From: a bacterium
GTDB taxonomy: Bacteria > KSB1 > UBA2214
Assembly: GCA_029560815.1 (NCBI GenBank)
Contig: JAKQKF010000484.1
Span: 1 to 49,121 of the forward strand
Direction: 5' to 3'
DNA: 49,121 nt
Shown: positions 8,597-16,684 of the stretch, one piece after another
Layout: every line of letters starts with the position of its first letter
Numbering within the stretch: the stretch's first letter is position 1
Made by a program: the position numbers and the translations under genes
Notes under the pieces: model-generated
The model's input: only the letters and a program-made list of their open reading frames with translations
Told to the model about the DNA's origin: nothing
Databases searched by the model: none

Positions 8597-9399
8597 AATT
8601 ATCCATCCGGACAGCTCGCCTGATTCCCCTTTTGGCCCTGGGACTCCTCCTGCCAGGCGCCCATGCGGTGCTCTTTGCACAGGAGAGCTCCGCCGCGCGA
8701 ACCCTTGAGTTTGACGAAAGGGCGGAATACGCTCTCGCTCTCAAAGGCCTGGCCGCGGCTCAGGCCTCCATCCACTTCTACCCGGAGAGACCGCAGCGGA
8801 TAAAAGCCCGGATCGACACCCGGGGGCTGGCCAGCCTGATCTTTTCCATCCATAATACCTACCAGACCCTCATTGACCCGCAGACCGGGCTGCCCGTCGC
8901 CGTCGAAAAAAACATCGCTCAGAGCAATATCAGCCAGCAGCTCTCCATCCGCTATAACCGGGCGGAGAACACCGCCGAGAGCAGCGCTTCGGCCTCCTGG
9001 CCCTTGATGCCGGGCGCCATGGACCTCTTCACCATGCTCTTCCAGCTGCGCACGCTCTCTCCCCTTCCGGGCGATAGGGTGGCCTTTCCCCTCGACATCG
9101 AAAGTCAGAGCTGGCTCGCGGCCGGTCAGGTCACCGGCGGCGGCGAGATGGAGAGTCCCTGCGGCCGTCTCGAAACGCGCAAGATCACCCTGCAGTTCAG
9201 CCACAGCGGCCAGGGACCCGCGCGCACCTGGAAAACCGATCTGCTCACCAACCGCATCGCGCGGCCGGACGGCATGCTGACCATCTTTATCGGCCCCCCG
9301 CCGGAAAATATTCCCCTGCTGATTCAGTTCGGCCCGCAGGGCCAGCAGGTGAGCATGCGCCTGAAGAGCTATTCAAAGGGGAACCGCTCTTGCCCGTGA
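8593..9399 (+). CDS. Exported DUF3108-like protein
   Basis: A 268-residue protein with a signal peptide (about residues 1-30, ending near LFAQ) and no further membrane helices. The mature part resembles DUF3108 proteins: an opening FDERAEYALALKG strand, then IHNTYQTLIDPQTGLPV and a long series of beta strands. DUF3108 proteins are periplasmic beta-rich proteins of unknown function. The GTG start overlaps the previous stop as GTGA, so it is co-translated with the radical SAM gene. A periplasmic role in glycan or lipid handling fits the context but is not shown by the sequence. The family call is moderate. Confidence 0.6.
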   Translation: MKLSIRTARLIPLLALGLLLPGAHAVLFAQESSAARTLEFDERAEYALALKGLAAAQASIHFYPERPQRIKARIDTRGLASLIFSIHNTYQTLIDPQTGLPVAVEKNIAQSNISQQLSIRYNRAENTAESSASASWPLMPGAMDLFTMLFQLRTLSPLPGDRVAFPLDIESQSWLAAGQVTGGGEMESPCGRLETRKITLQFSHSGQGPARTWKTDLLTNRIARPDGMLTIFIGPPPENIPLLIQFGPQGQQVSMRLKSYSKGNRSCP

Positions 9400-10529
9400 T
9401 CATTCTTCTCACAAGCGGCCTCTATGCACTGCTGGTCGCACTCCTCTATCGCCATCTCCTCCGCCTTTTTGGGCAGCCTGCCGGGCCGCTCCAGGGCGAG
9501 CCCATGGTGAGCGTGATCATCGCCATCCGCAACGAAGCTCCCCACCTCATCGACTGCCTGGAATCCCTGGCCGCCCTCGATTACCCCCGGGAAAAGCTCG
9601 AAATCCTCCTCATCGATGACGGTTCCAGCGACGGCTCCTCAACACTGCTGGGCCGTTTCCGCGACAGCCACCCCTGGATGCAGGCGATCCGCCTGGAAAG
9701 AGACGAGAAAGAGCTGCCGGGCAAGGCAGGCGCGGTCTACAGGGGCATCAAAAGCTGCCGGGGAGAGATCATCGCCATGACCGATGCAGACTGCCGCGTC
9801 CCCCCTGGATGGATCCGCCATCTCCTCGCCGCCTTCGATGAAAATGTCGGGCTGGTCGGAGGATTCACCTTCCTCGAATCCTCCTCGAAAGAAAACGGAC
9901 GCTTTGAGGCCGTCCAGGCCCTCGACTGGCTCTTCCTGCTCGGCGTCGCTGCTGCGGCCGTCCACATGGGCAAACCGCTGAGCTGGATGGGCAACAATAT
10001 GGCCTTTCGGCGGCGCGCCTATGAGCAAGTCGGAGGGTACCCCGCCCTCGGTCACTGCCTGATCGAGGATTTTGCCTTGCTTAACGCGATCTCGCGCCGG
10101 ACAGGCTGGAGGGTGCGCATTACCGCTGCAAGCGAGACGGCCGTCATCAGCCTCCCGGTCAACTCGCTCTCCGCGCTCTATCAGCAGCGCCGCCGCTGGG
10201 CTCTGGGCATCAGACAGGTGCGTCCTTTCGGCAAACTATTGATGGTGACCAGCTTCCTCGCCCATCTCGGAGTGGCCGCCGCCCTCTTCTGCTGCCTGCC
10301 GGCCGCACTGGCCGCACTCGCGCTGCTGCTGGCCGGAGATCTGGCTGTCTGCCGGAAAATGACCCGCGCCACCGGAAAAACCGCCCTGCTGCGCCATTTT
10401 CCTGCATTTGAATTCTTTTACTTCAGCTACAACCTGTTTCTGCCGCTGCTGATACTTCTCGATCGCCGTATCCGCTGGAAAGATCAAAGCTTCCCGGCAC
10501 ACGGGAAGCAAAGCCGCGGTCAAGTCTGA
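9390..10529 (+). CDS. Membrane-anchored family 2 glycosyltransferase (paralogue D)
   Basis: A 379-residue GT2 enzyme and the most divergent of the four. It has an N-terminal helix (3-25), IDD at 75-77, TDAD at 131-134, QRRRW in the QxxRW position and several C-terminal helices. The PKK motif of A-C is replaced by LPGKAGA (109-115). The GDDD block is replaced by an IED-containing sequence, the arrangement seen in many processive-type GT2 enzymes. Two starts are possible: TTG at 9390, well spaced from AAGGGG, or GTG at 9396, which would overlap the previous stop as GTGA. The fold is certain and the substrate is unknown. Confidence 0.9.
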   Translation: MPVIILLTSGLYALLVALLYRHLLRLFGQPAGPLQGEPMVSVIIAIRNEAPHLIDCLESLAALDYPREKLEILLIDDGSSDGSSTLLGRFRDSHPWMQAIRLERDEKELPGKAGAVYRGIKSCRGEIIAMTDADCRVPPGWIRHLLAAFDENVGLVGGFTFLESSSKENGRFEAVQALDWLFLLGVAAAAVHMGKPLSWMGNNMAFRRRAYEQVGGYPALGHCLIEDFALLNAISRRTGWRVRITAASETAVISLPVNSLSALYQQRRRWALGIRQVRPFGKLLMVTSFLAHLGVAAALFCCLPAALAALALLLAGDLAVCRKMTRATGKTALLRHFPAFEFFYFSYNLFLPLLILLDRRIRWKDQSFPAHGKQSRGQV

Positions 10530-10542
10530 TTCCCGAGGCACC

Positions 10543-11595
10543 ATGGCCTGGATTCCTCCCCTCCTTCTGCACTATTATATCACCGAACGCTGCAACAGCA
10601 ACTGCAGCTTCTGCGATATCTGGCGCCGCCCGGCCGGTGATGACGCCCTCCCCGAGGATGTGGAAAAAAACCTGCGCGACGCTGCCCGCCTTGGCCTCCG
10701 CTTCGTCGATTTCACCGGCGGCGAACCCCTGCTTCATCCGCAGCTGCCGCGGATGCTCCGGAGCGCCCGTTCGGCAGGACTGCGCACGACGCTGACAACC
10801 AATGCCCTGCTCTATCCCGAACGCGCCGGCGAACTGGCTGGAATGGTCGATTTCCTTCACTTTTCGCTCGATGCCTCCACCGCTCTGGACCACGACCGCC
10901 TGCGCGGGCGCCCGGTTTTCGAAAAGGTAATGACGAGCATTGACCTGGCCAGAAAGATCGGCGAAAAACCCGATCTCATCTTCACTGCCCTTCCCGGCAA
11001 TCTCCATCACCTCCCCCGGCTGGCCGACTTTTGCCGGCGGCTCGGCCTGATGCTGATCGTCAATCCGCTCTTCTCCGACCCGGGAAAGCGGGAATTAACA
11101 CAGCAGAATCTGGCGTTCATAGAACAGTACACGCGCCACCCGTTTGTCTACATCAACCGCGCCTTTCACCTCCTGCGTAAAAGGGGAGGGAACAGCACGG
11201 AGAAACCCCGCTGCCGTGTCGTCGACGGCGTCATCGTGATCTCTCCACAGAACCAGCTTATTCTGCCCTGCTATCATTACGAGCAGGTCCGCATCGGCCT
11301 CGAAAAAGGCCTCGCAGCTCACCGGGCTACCCCGGCAGTGCGCGAACACCGCAGCCGGCAGGGTCGCTGGCCTGGCTGTTCAGGCTGCGTCCTGAATTGC
11401 TATTTCGATCCTTCCTTCACCTACCGGATAGATCGTTTCTTCATGCAGAGTATGGCGGCCAAGATCAAGTACGCCCGGGATAAATATCTGCACGCCCCGC
11501 TGCTGCGCACATTCACTGGACTCGATCAGCGGCCGGCGGCCGATATCATGGCCGGCCTCACCGCTCTTGCAGAGACCCCGGCGGAGGCCCGATGA
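10543..11595 (+). CDS. Radical SAM protein
   Basis: A 350-residue radical SAM protein. Cys17, Cys21 and Cys24 (CNSNCSFC) form the cluster motif, FTGGEPL is the SAM-binding GGE motif, and FSLDAS follows at the expected place. The C-terminal third has ILPCYHYE and CSGCVLNC, possible ligands of a second cluster. The ATG follows GAGG at good spacing, 13 bases after paralogue D. The stop overlaps the next ATG as ATGA, which ties it to the PHP hydrolase gene. General sequence form recalls rSAM enzymes of the HpnH/MoaA type, but no specific reaction can be named. It is the third radical SAM gene in 12 kb. Confidence 0.88.
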   Translation: MAWIPPLLLHYYITERCNSNCSFCDIWRRPAGDDALPEDVEKNLRDAARLGLRFVDFTGGEPLLHPQLPRMLRSARSAGLRTTLTTNALLYPERAGELAGMVDFLHFSLDASTALDHDRLRGRPVFEKVMTSIDLARKIGEKPDLIFTALPGNLHHLPRLADFCRRLGLMLIVNPLFSDPGKRELTQQNLAFIEQYTRHPFVYINRAFHLLRKRGGNSTEKPRCRVVDGVIVISPQNQLILPCYHYEQVRIGLEKGLAAHRATPAVREHRSRQGRWPGCSGCVLNCYFDPSFTYRIDRFFMQSMAAKIKYARDKYLHAPLLRTFTGLDQRPAADIMAGLTALAETPAEAR

Positions 11596-13229
11596 TCATA
11601 CCGGATCTCACAAACCCTCATTTGCCCGGCCTGCTATTGATCGGCTTTTTTCTTTATGTCGAAACCCACTATCGCATCGGCCGGCTGCCGAGCCGCTATT
11701 TCCGCCGCCGGCCCGAGATCCTCTTTGACATTCCCCACCGCATCGCTCCCGGAGCCGACCTGCCCCTGCTGCTCATCATCAAGGACGCAGACCGCTACCC
11801 CGTCGTCATCACCGAAATCAGCGCAGCGGTTAAAAAGGGGGATGAAATCATCTACACCACCCGGCTGGCCCGCAATGACGAAACGGTGGACCAGCCTCTC
11901 TGGTGGCGTCTATTCCATCTGCCCGTCCACGGTATTGAAGGCACAGCGACAGTCGAGCCGCTCCTGACCGGCCGCTGCAACGGCCGCAGAATCCAGGTCC
12001 GCGTCGACAACTATCCCTCTCTCAGCCATACTCCCCTGCAGTGCCGCTTCGACCAGGATCCGCTGCCGGGATCGGAGCGCTGGCTCTTCGGGGACCTGCA
12101 CTATCACAGCCACCTCACTTCCGATCAGGTTGAATTCGGCGCCCCACCCGCAGCAGCCGCCGCCATGGCCGAGGCGATGGGCCTCGATTTTATGGCCGTC
12201 ACCGACCACTCCTATGACCTCGATGACCGCTGGGATGACTATCTCCGCAATGATGAAGAACTCGGCAAGTGGAAGTGGCTGCAGGAGTTCACCCGGGCGT
12301 GGAATGCCGCAGGGAAGCGCCCCATCATCCTCGCCGGGGAAGAACTCTCGGCGGGAAACAGCCGCGGACGCAACGTCCATTTTCTTATCTACAACGAACC
12401 GGCGTTCTTCCCGGGCTGGGGTGACTCGGCGGAAAAATGGCTGCAGACCAGGCCGCAGTGGACAATCAGCGGGGTTCTTGATAAACTCTCCCCGCAGGGT
12501 CTGGCCTTCGCTGGCCACGCGGCGACGCCGCCGCCCCGCCTGCAGCGCCTCTTCCTCGGCCGCGACCATTGGTGCGCCACAGACTATGATCATCCCCGTC
12601 TCGACGGCGTGCAGATGTGGAACAGCCGCCACGATCCCGGCTTCGCCCGCGGCCTGGCCGTCTGGCAAAAACTGCTCCTCGCCGGTCGCCGCCCGGTCCT
12701 GATCGGGGGCAACGACGCCCACGGCGACTTTGGCCGCTGGCGTCAGATCGCCATCCCTTTTATTTCGCTCCAGGAGAGAGAAGAACACCTCTTTGGCCAG
12801 GTTCGCACCGGTATCTTGCGCCCCGCCGGCCCTGCCGGCCTCGACACCCTCCTGCACGCCCTGCGCTCCGGCCGGTGCCTGGTCACCAGCGGCCCCTCCC
12901 TCGGGCTTGAGTTGATCCCGGAAACCGGCCCCCCCTGCACTCCGGGCGATAGCTGCACCTGCCTGCCCAGGCGGCTGCTGATCCAGGCTGATTCAACCCC
13001 CGAATTCGGCCCCCTCACCAGAGTGACCCTCTGCATCGGCGATCTGCACCGGCAAAAAGAAACCCGCAGGTCTCTTTTAATCGGACCTGCGGGTTCCATG
13101 AATTTTACACTGGACGAGCCCGCCCGGGAGCTGCCTGGACTGGGCTATCTGCGGCTGGAGGTAAGCAGTGAACGGGATGGAATCCCCTTCCACTGCTTCT
13201 CCAATCCGGTCTTCCTCGCCTGGCGCTGA
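11592..13229 (+). CDS. CehA/McbA-family PHP-domain metal-dependent hydrolase
   Basis: A 545-residue protein. After a hydrophobic N-terminal helix (about 10-26) and a beta-rich region of about 140 residues, the PHP domain begins at GDLHYHSHLTSD (about residue 168). It has further metal-ligand motifs TDHS, AGEE, FAGHA and GGNDAHGD and the closing SGRCLVTSGPS typical of the CehA/McbA family. PHP domains hydrolyse phosphoesters or related bonds with two or three metal ions. As the last gene of the glycan cluster it may trim or release an intermediate. An intrinsic terminator for the opposite strand is embedded near the 3' end (13055-13096). The exact substrate is unknown. Confidence 0.85.
   Translation: MIIPDLTNPHLPGLLLIGFFLYVETHYRIGRLPSRYFRRRPEILFDIPHRIAPGADLPLLLIIKDADRYPVVITEISAAVKKGDEIIYTTRLARNDETVDQPLWWRLFHLPVHGIEGTATVEPLLTGRCNGRRIQVRVDNYPSLSHTPLQCRFDQDPLPGSERWLFGDLHYHSHLTSDQVEFGAPPAAAAAMAEAMGLDFMAVTDHSYDLDDRWDDYLRNDEELGKWKWLQEFTRAWNAAGKRPIILAGEELSAGNSRGRNVHFLIYNEPAFFPGWGDSAEKWLQTRPQWTISGVLDKLSPQGLAFAGHAATPPPRLQRLFLGRDHWCATDYDHPRLDGVQMWNSRHDPGFARGLAVWQKLLLAGRRPVLIGGNDAHGDFGRWRQIAIPFISLQEREEHLFGQVRTGILRPAGPAGLDTLLHALRSGRCLVTSGPSLGLELIPETGPPCTPGDSCTCLPRRLLIQADSTPEFGPLTRVTLCIGDLHRQKETRRSLLIGPAGSMNFTLDEPARELPGLGYLRLEVSSERDGIPFHCFSNPVFLAWR
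13055..13096 (-). terminator. Intrinsic terminator of the minus-strand operon, inside the convergent PHP gene
   Basis: AACCCGCAGGTC (13062-13073) and GACCTGCGGGTT (13085-13096) form a perfect 12-base-pair stem with an 11-base loop. On the minus strand the stem is followed at once by TTTCTTTTT, which makes a canonical rho-independent terminator. No T run follows on the plus strand, so it acts in one direction. It lies about 150 bases past the R3H-gene stop, within the coding sequence of the plus-strand hydrolase. Confidence 0.75.
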
Positions 13230-13243
13230 TTCGCGCCGTCACT

Positions 13244-13735
13244 CTACATCAGCTTGATCTTTTTGATCATCTTTTTCAAACTGCGGCCGTAGAGATCCGG
13301 CTCCACTTCGACGTGGCGCTCCGCACCTTCGCCATAGCTCGCGCTCTTGACCGATCCGTTCGCCTTCAGGGCCTCGTGGACGACAAAGCGCTCATAGCTG
13401 CTCATCGGAGGCAGCGCCACTTTCTTGCCCGTCTGGATCGCCTGCGCCGCGCTCTTTTCTGCCAGACGGCGAAGATTGCCAACCGGATAAACGCGCAGCT
13501 CAAATTCATTCTCGGCGAGCTTGTAGGTCTTGGTCGCATACTCCAGACTGCGGTCGAAATGGCGGTGGACCTGCCGCCGCTCGTTGGTGTCCAGCTGCAG
13601 CAGATTGACCGGCGTCAGCGAATCCACCAGGTCATCTTCCGCCTGCCTGATCAACTGCTGCACCTTCTCGCTGACCTCTTCTTGCGGCTGATCATCTCTT
13701 CGATCCCGTCTTCCACTTCTCTCTCGTCTCTCCAT
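13244..13735 (-). CDS. R3H-domain (Jag-like) RNA/nucleic-acid-binding protein
   Basis: A 163-residue protein with a basic, charged N-terminus. The C-terminal R3H domain carries LPPMSSYERFVVHEAL and then GEGAERHVEVEP, the pattern seen in Jag/SpoIIIJ-associated proteins. R3H domains bind single-stranded nucleic acid. The Jag-N and KH domains of true Jag proteins are absent, so this is a stand-alone R3H protein. GTGAGG lies eight bases upstream of the ATG. It is the last gene of the ubiA-dtd-maf-rodZ-mpl unit. A role in post-transcriptional control of envelope genes is possible but inferred. Confidence 0.8.
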   Translation of the reverse strand: MERRERSGRRDRRDDQPQEEVSEKVQQLIRQAEDDLVDSLTPVNLLQLDTNERRQVHRHFDRSLEYATKTYKLAENEFELRVYPVGNLRRLAEKSAAQAIQTGKKVALPPMSSYERFVVHEALKANGSVKSASYGEGAERHVEVEPDLYGRSLKKMIKKIKLM

Positions 13736-13772
13736 CAGTACAACCTCACTTTATTAAAAGACACCACTTGTC

Positions 13773-15185
13773 TCACTTTTTCTGCAATTCCTGAAGCAGC
13801 TTGTTGTGAATCCCTCCGAAAGGGCCGTTGCTGAAAGTGATCACGACATCTCCCGGTCGGAGATGCGCCAGCAGATAGCTGACCATCTCGTCGACAGAGG
13901 AGACCGCAAGCGCCTCCCGCCCTTTCAGACGCAGATCAGCCGCCAGCATTTCAGTCGAGAACACCTCGCCGGCCGGGGCTTTGTCAGGCCGGTCGACCGG
14001 AGCGATAAGGGCGGCATCCGCCTTCGCAAAGGCCTCGACCATCTCTTTCTGGAAAACCGAACGCCGCGTTGTCGCCGAACGCGGCTCGAAAAGCGCCCAG
14101 ATGCGCGCCTCGGGATTCTGCCGGCGGAATCCCTGCAGGGTCTCCAGTATGGCGGTCGGGTGATGGCCGAAATCGTCATAGATCGAGACACCGCCCGCTG
14201 TCCCCTTGAATTCAAGCCGGCGGCGAATGCCGGAGAAGGAGTCCAGAGCAGAACGGACAGCACTAAAATCTATACCCGCATGCTGCGCAACCGCAACCGC
14301 CGCCAGCACATTGCGCACATTGTGTTCACCCGAAAGCGCGATCTCCACCTCCCCCAGGAACTCTCCAGCCCGAACGACTCCGAATTTCAGCCCTCTACCG
14401 GTCACCGTCACAGCCCGCGGCTGCCACAGGGCCTCCGCGGAAAAGCCAAAGGTCTCCACCGGACAGAAAGCGCGGGCACTCACAGCGCGGACGGTTTCAT
14501 AATCGGCACAGCTCACCAGCAGACCGCTGCGCGGGATCAGATTGACAAAGCGGCGAAAGGCCACAATGATTTCGTCCAGGTTGCTGTAGATGTCAGCGTG
14601 ATCATATTCAATATTGTTGATCACACCTACATCGGGCATGTAGCGTAAAAACTTGGCGGCTTTGTCGAAATAGGCCGAGTCGTACTCATCACCTTCGAGG
14701 ATGATCTCTTGCCCCGACCCCGACTGAAAGCCACGGCCGAAATTATTGGGGATGCCCCCGACAAGAAAGCTCGGATCACGGCCGGCGCTCTGGAAGATCC
14801 AGGCGATCAGAGCCGTCGTGGTGGTCTTGCCGTGGGTGCCGGTGACCACTATCGAGCGGTGACCGCGGATGCAAAATTCGCGCAGGGCGTCGGGAAGCGA
14901 CATGTAGGGGATGCGGCGGTCGAGGATCTCCTCGATCTCGACATTGCCGCGGGAAATGACATTGCCGACCACAACCAGATCAGGCGCAGGATCCAGATGA
15001 GCCGGATCAAATCCGGTAAAAACCTCAATCTCCTGCTCCGCGAGGAAATCGCTCATCGGCGGATAGATGCCGCTGTCCGAACCGCTGACCTGGTACCCCT
15101 TGTGTTTCAACAACGCGGCCAGGGAGGCCATGGCTGTGCCGCCAATGGCGAGAAGATAGATCCGCTTGGGCTGTGGTGTTGCCAT
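13773..15185 (-). CDS. mpl: UDP-N-acetylmuramate:L-alanyl-gamma-D-glutamyl-meso-diaminopimelate ligase
   Basis: A 470-residue Mur-ligase family enzyme. It has the N-terminal Rossmann motif AIGGTAMASLA, the ATP-binding loop GTHGKTTTT (about residues 116-124), the EGDEYDSAYFDK block that marks Mpl, and the C-terminal YDDFGHHPTAI and FEPRSATTRR blocks. Mpl joins the recovered tripeptide L-Ala-D-Glu-meso-DAP to UDP-MurNAc in the cytoplasm and so recycles peptidoglycan. Length is normal for Mpl, and the GGIPNNFGRG motif separates it from MurC. GGAG precedes the ATG. It implies meso-DAP-type peptidoglycan, which agrees with the amidase and transglycosylase genes elsewhere in the window. Confidence 0.93.
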   Translation of the reverse strand: MATPQPKRIYLLAIGGTAMASLAALLKHKGYQVSGSDSGIYPPMSDFLAEQEIEVFTGFDPAHLDPAPDLVVVGNVISRGNVEIEEILDRRIPYMSLPDALREFCIRGHRSIVVTGTHGKTTTTALIAWIFQSAGRDPSFLVGGIPNNFGRGFQSGSGQEIILEGDEYDSAYFDKAAKFLRYMPDVGVINNIEYDHADIYSNLDEIIVAFRRFVNLIPRSGLLVSCADYETVRAVSARAFCPVETFGFSAEALWQPRAVTVTGRGLKFGVVRAGEFLGEVEIALSGEHNVRNVLAAVAVAQHAGIDFSAVRSALDSFSGIRRRLEFKGTAGGVSIYDDFGHHPTAILETLQGFRRQNPEARIWALFEPRSATTRRSVFQKEMVEAFAKADAALIAPVDRPDKAPAGEVFSTEMLAADLRLKGREALAVSSVDEMVSYLLAHLRPGDVVITFSNGPFGGIHNKLLQELQKK

Positions 15186-15198
15186 CGCTGCTCCGGCG

Positions 15199-16080
15199 TC
15201 AGGGATTCATCTGCGTCAACCGGGCCGGGGCCTGGGAGGCGTCGAGCGGCGCAATGCCGTCCTTGCTCACAGCAATCGTGACGACCTGCCCTTTCTCTCC
15301 CGTCAAACCCAGATCCTGACCGTCCAGAATCAGACGGATGCCGCCCGCATTACCAATCTTGAGATAGAACCGCTCGGGGCTCAACCAGGAACGGCTCAAT
15401 CCCTCCGTAAATACCCCCTCCTCCACCAGGCTGTCCTGGTAGACGATGCGCACCCAGGCCGTCTCCTCCGCCCTGAGGGTGAGGGAGAGCTGCGGGACGG
15501 AGGTGCTGTCGACCCGGTTGTCTTCGGTGACAGGTACCAGCGGAGCATCCCGCAGGGACCTGTTTTCCTGAACCGGCTCGATAACCGCGATGCCGGAGTC
15601 CATTGCGCTCGGTTCCTGCGCCGGTTTGCGGCTAAAAGCAAAGTAGAGAAGGGCCAGAAGAGCGATCAGCATGATCCCCAGGGTGAAAGGACTCTTGAAC
15701 CACTCCATGTCAGCCCTCTTGTTCTCCCTGGATTCGTCGGCCGCAGGCACATGCGGAGGCCGGGGCTTGAAGGAGGAGTTGTCGGCAGGCGGCTCGGTCC
15801 GGCGCTCCACGGCCGGGCCACTGGCAGCACCCGACAAACGGGTGGCTTCATCAGAAAATCGCCGCATCATCACTTCGGGGTCAAGGCCAATCTCAGCCGA
15901 GACCGAGCGGATGAAAGCCCGGACGTAGACGGGGGGCAGAAACCCGAAATCTCCCTGCTCCATCTTTTCCAGAAAACCTTCCGCTATTTTGGTCCGCACA
16001 GCAAGCTGGGCGATGGAGAGTTCCTTCTCCTGCCGCTGCCGGGCAAGTTCTTCACCCAGGGTTTTAAAGATTTCATTCAT
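15199..16080 (-). CDS. RodZ-like helix-turn-helix membrane protein (DUF4115)
   Basis: A 293-residue bitopic protein. Residues 1-75 are a HTH_25-type helix-turn-helix (opening LGEELARQRQEKELSIAQLA). A charged linker with one transmembrane helix near residues 130-150 follows. The C-terminal domain (LRAEETAWVRI, then WLSPERFYLKIGNAGGI) matches DUF4115 of RodZ. RodZ links MreB to the elongation machinery. The order cytoplasmic HTH, membrane helix, periplasmic domain is complete here. It overlaps the end of maf by eight bases. No mreB is in the window, so a cell-shape role is inferred from the family. Confidence 0.85.
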   Translation of the reverse strand: MNEIFKTLGEELARQRQEKELSIAQLAVRTKIAEGFLEKMEQGDFGFLPPVYVRAFIRSVSAEIGLDPEVMMRRFSDEATRLSGAASGPAVERRTEPPADNSSFKPRPPHVPAADESRENKRADMEWFKSPFTLGIMLIALLALLYFAFSRKPAQEPSAMDSGIAVIEPVQENRSLRDAPLVPVTEDNRVDSTSVPQLSLTLRAEETAWVRIVYQDSLVEEGVFTEGLSRSWLSPERFYLKIGNAGGIRLILDGQDLGLTGEKGQVVTIAVSKDGIAPLDASQAPARLTQMNP

Positions 16081-16684
16081 GGGCGTGCTCTTTATTAAAA
16101 TTCAACAGAGTTAGATAGAACCTGGTTAATGGAAATCCCACCACATTGTAGAAACAGCCTTCGATGCGATCTGCAAAAAGAGCGCTCTGATCCTGAATGC
16201 CGTATGCGCCGGCCTTGTCCATCGGACTGCCGGTGGCGACGTAGCTGCGGATCTCCCACTCCTGCAGGGAACGGAAATGGACCTGGGTGACCTCGTAGCC
16301 GGTCACACTTTCGTTCTCCGGCCGGTAGAGGAGGGCGAACCCGGTGTAGACCTGGTGCGTCCGCCCGCTCAGACGGCTCAGCATGCGGACCGCATCCGCC
16401 TCATCAGCCGGTTTGCCGAGAATCTCGCCGTCGAGAACAACGATGGTATCGGCGCCGACGATCAGCCCTGAGTCGATCCTTCGCCCCACATCCTCAGCCT
16501 TGGCCAGTGCCAGCTGCTGAACATGGGCGACCGGATCCCTCTCTGTACAGGACTCTTCATCGATCCCGCTGGGCAGGACATGAAACTTGAGGCCGATGAG
16601 CTGGAGCAGCTGTTTGCGCCGCGGAGACTGCGAGGCCAGGTAACAGGTTCGGTGCGGCAGATGACTTTCAAAGGTGAGGCTCAT
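16073..16684 (-). CDS. maf: Maf-like nucleotide pyrophosphatase
   Basis: A 203-residue Maf/HAM1-fold protein. It opens with YLASQSPRRKQLLQLIG, the family's nucleotide-binding signature, and has VGADTIVVLDGEILGKP and LSGRTHQVYTGFAL in the expected order. Maf proteins hydrolyse non-canonical or modified nucleoside triphosphates to monophosphates. The length is normal. The start overlaps the dtd stop (ATGA) and the end overlaps the RodZ-like gene, so this is one translationally coupled set. Which of the dTTP/UTP or m7GTP subfamilies it belongs to was not resolved. Confidence 0.92.
   Translation of the reverse strand: MSLTFESHLPHRTCYLASQSPRRKQLLQLIGLKFHVLPSGIDEESCTERDPVAHVQQLALAKAEDVGRRIDSGLIVGADTIVVLDGEILGKPADEADAVRMLSRLSGRTHQVYTGFALLYRPENESVTGYEVTQVHFRSLQEWEIRSYVATGSPMDKAGAYGIQDQSALFADRIEGCFYNVVGFPLTRFYLTLLNFNKEHAHE

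Noticed and set aside
439..11595. RiPP precursor-peptide gene next to the SPASM radical SAM protein
   Set aside because: Neighbouring genes overlap or are separated by a few bases, so no room for a precursor gene is left beside the radical SAM genes.
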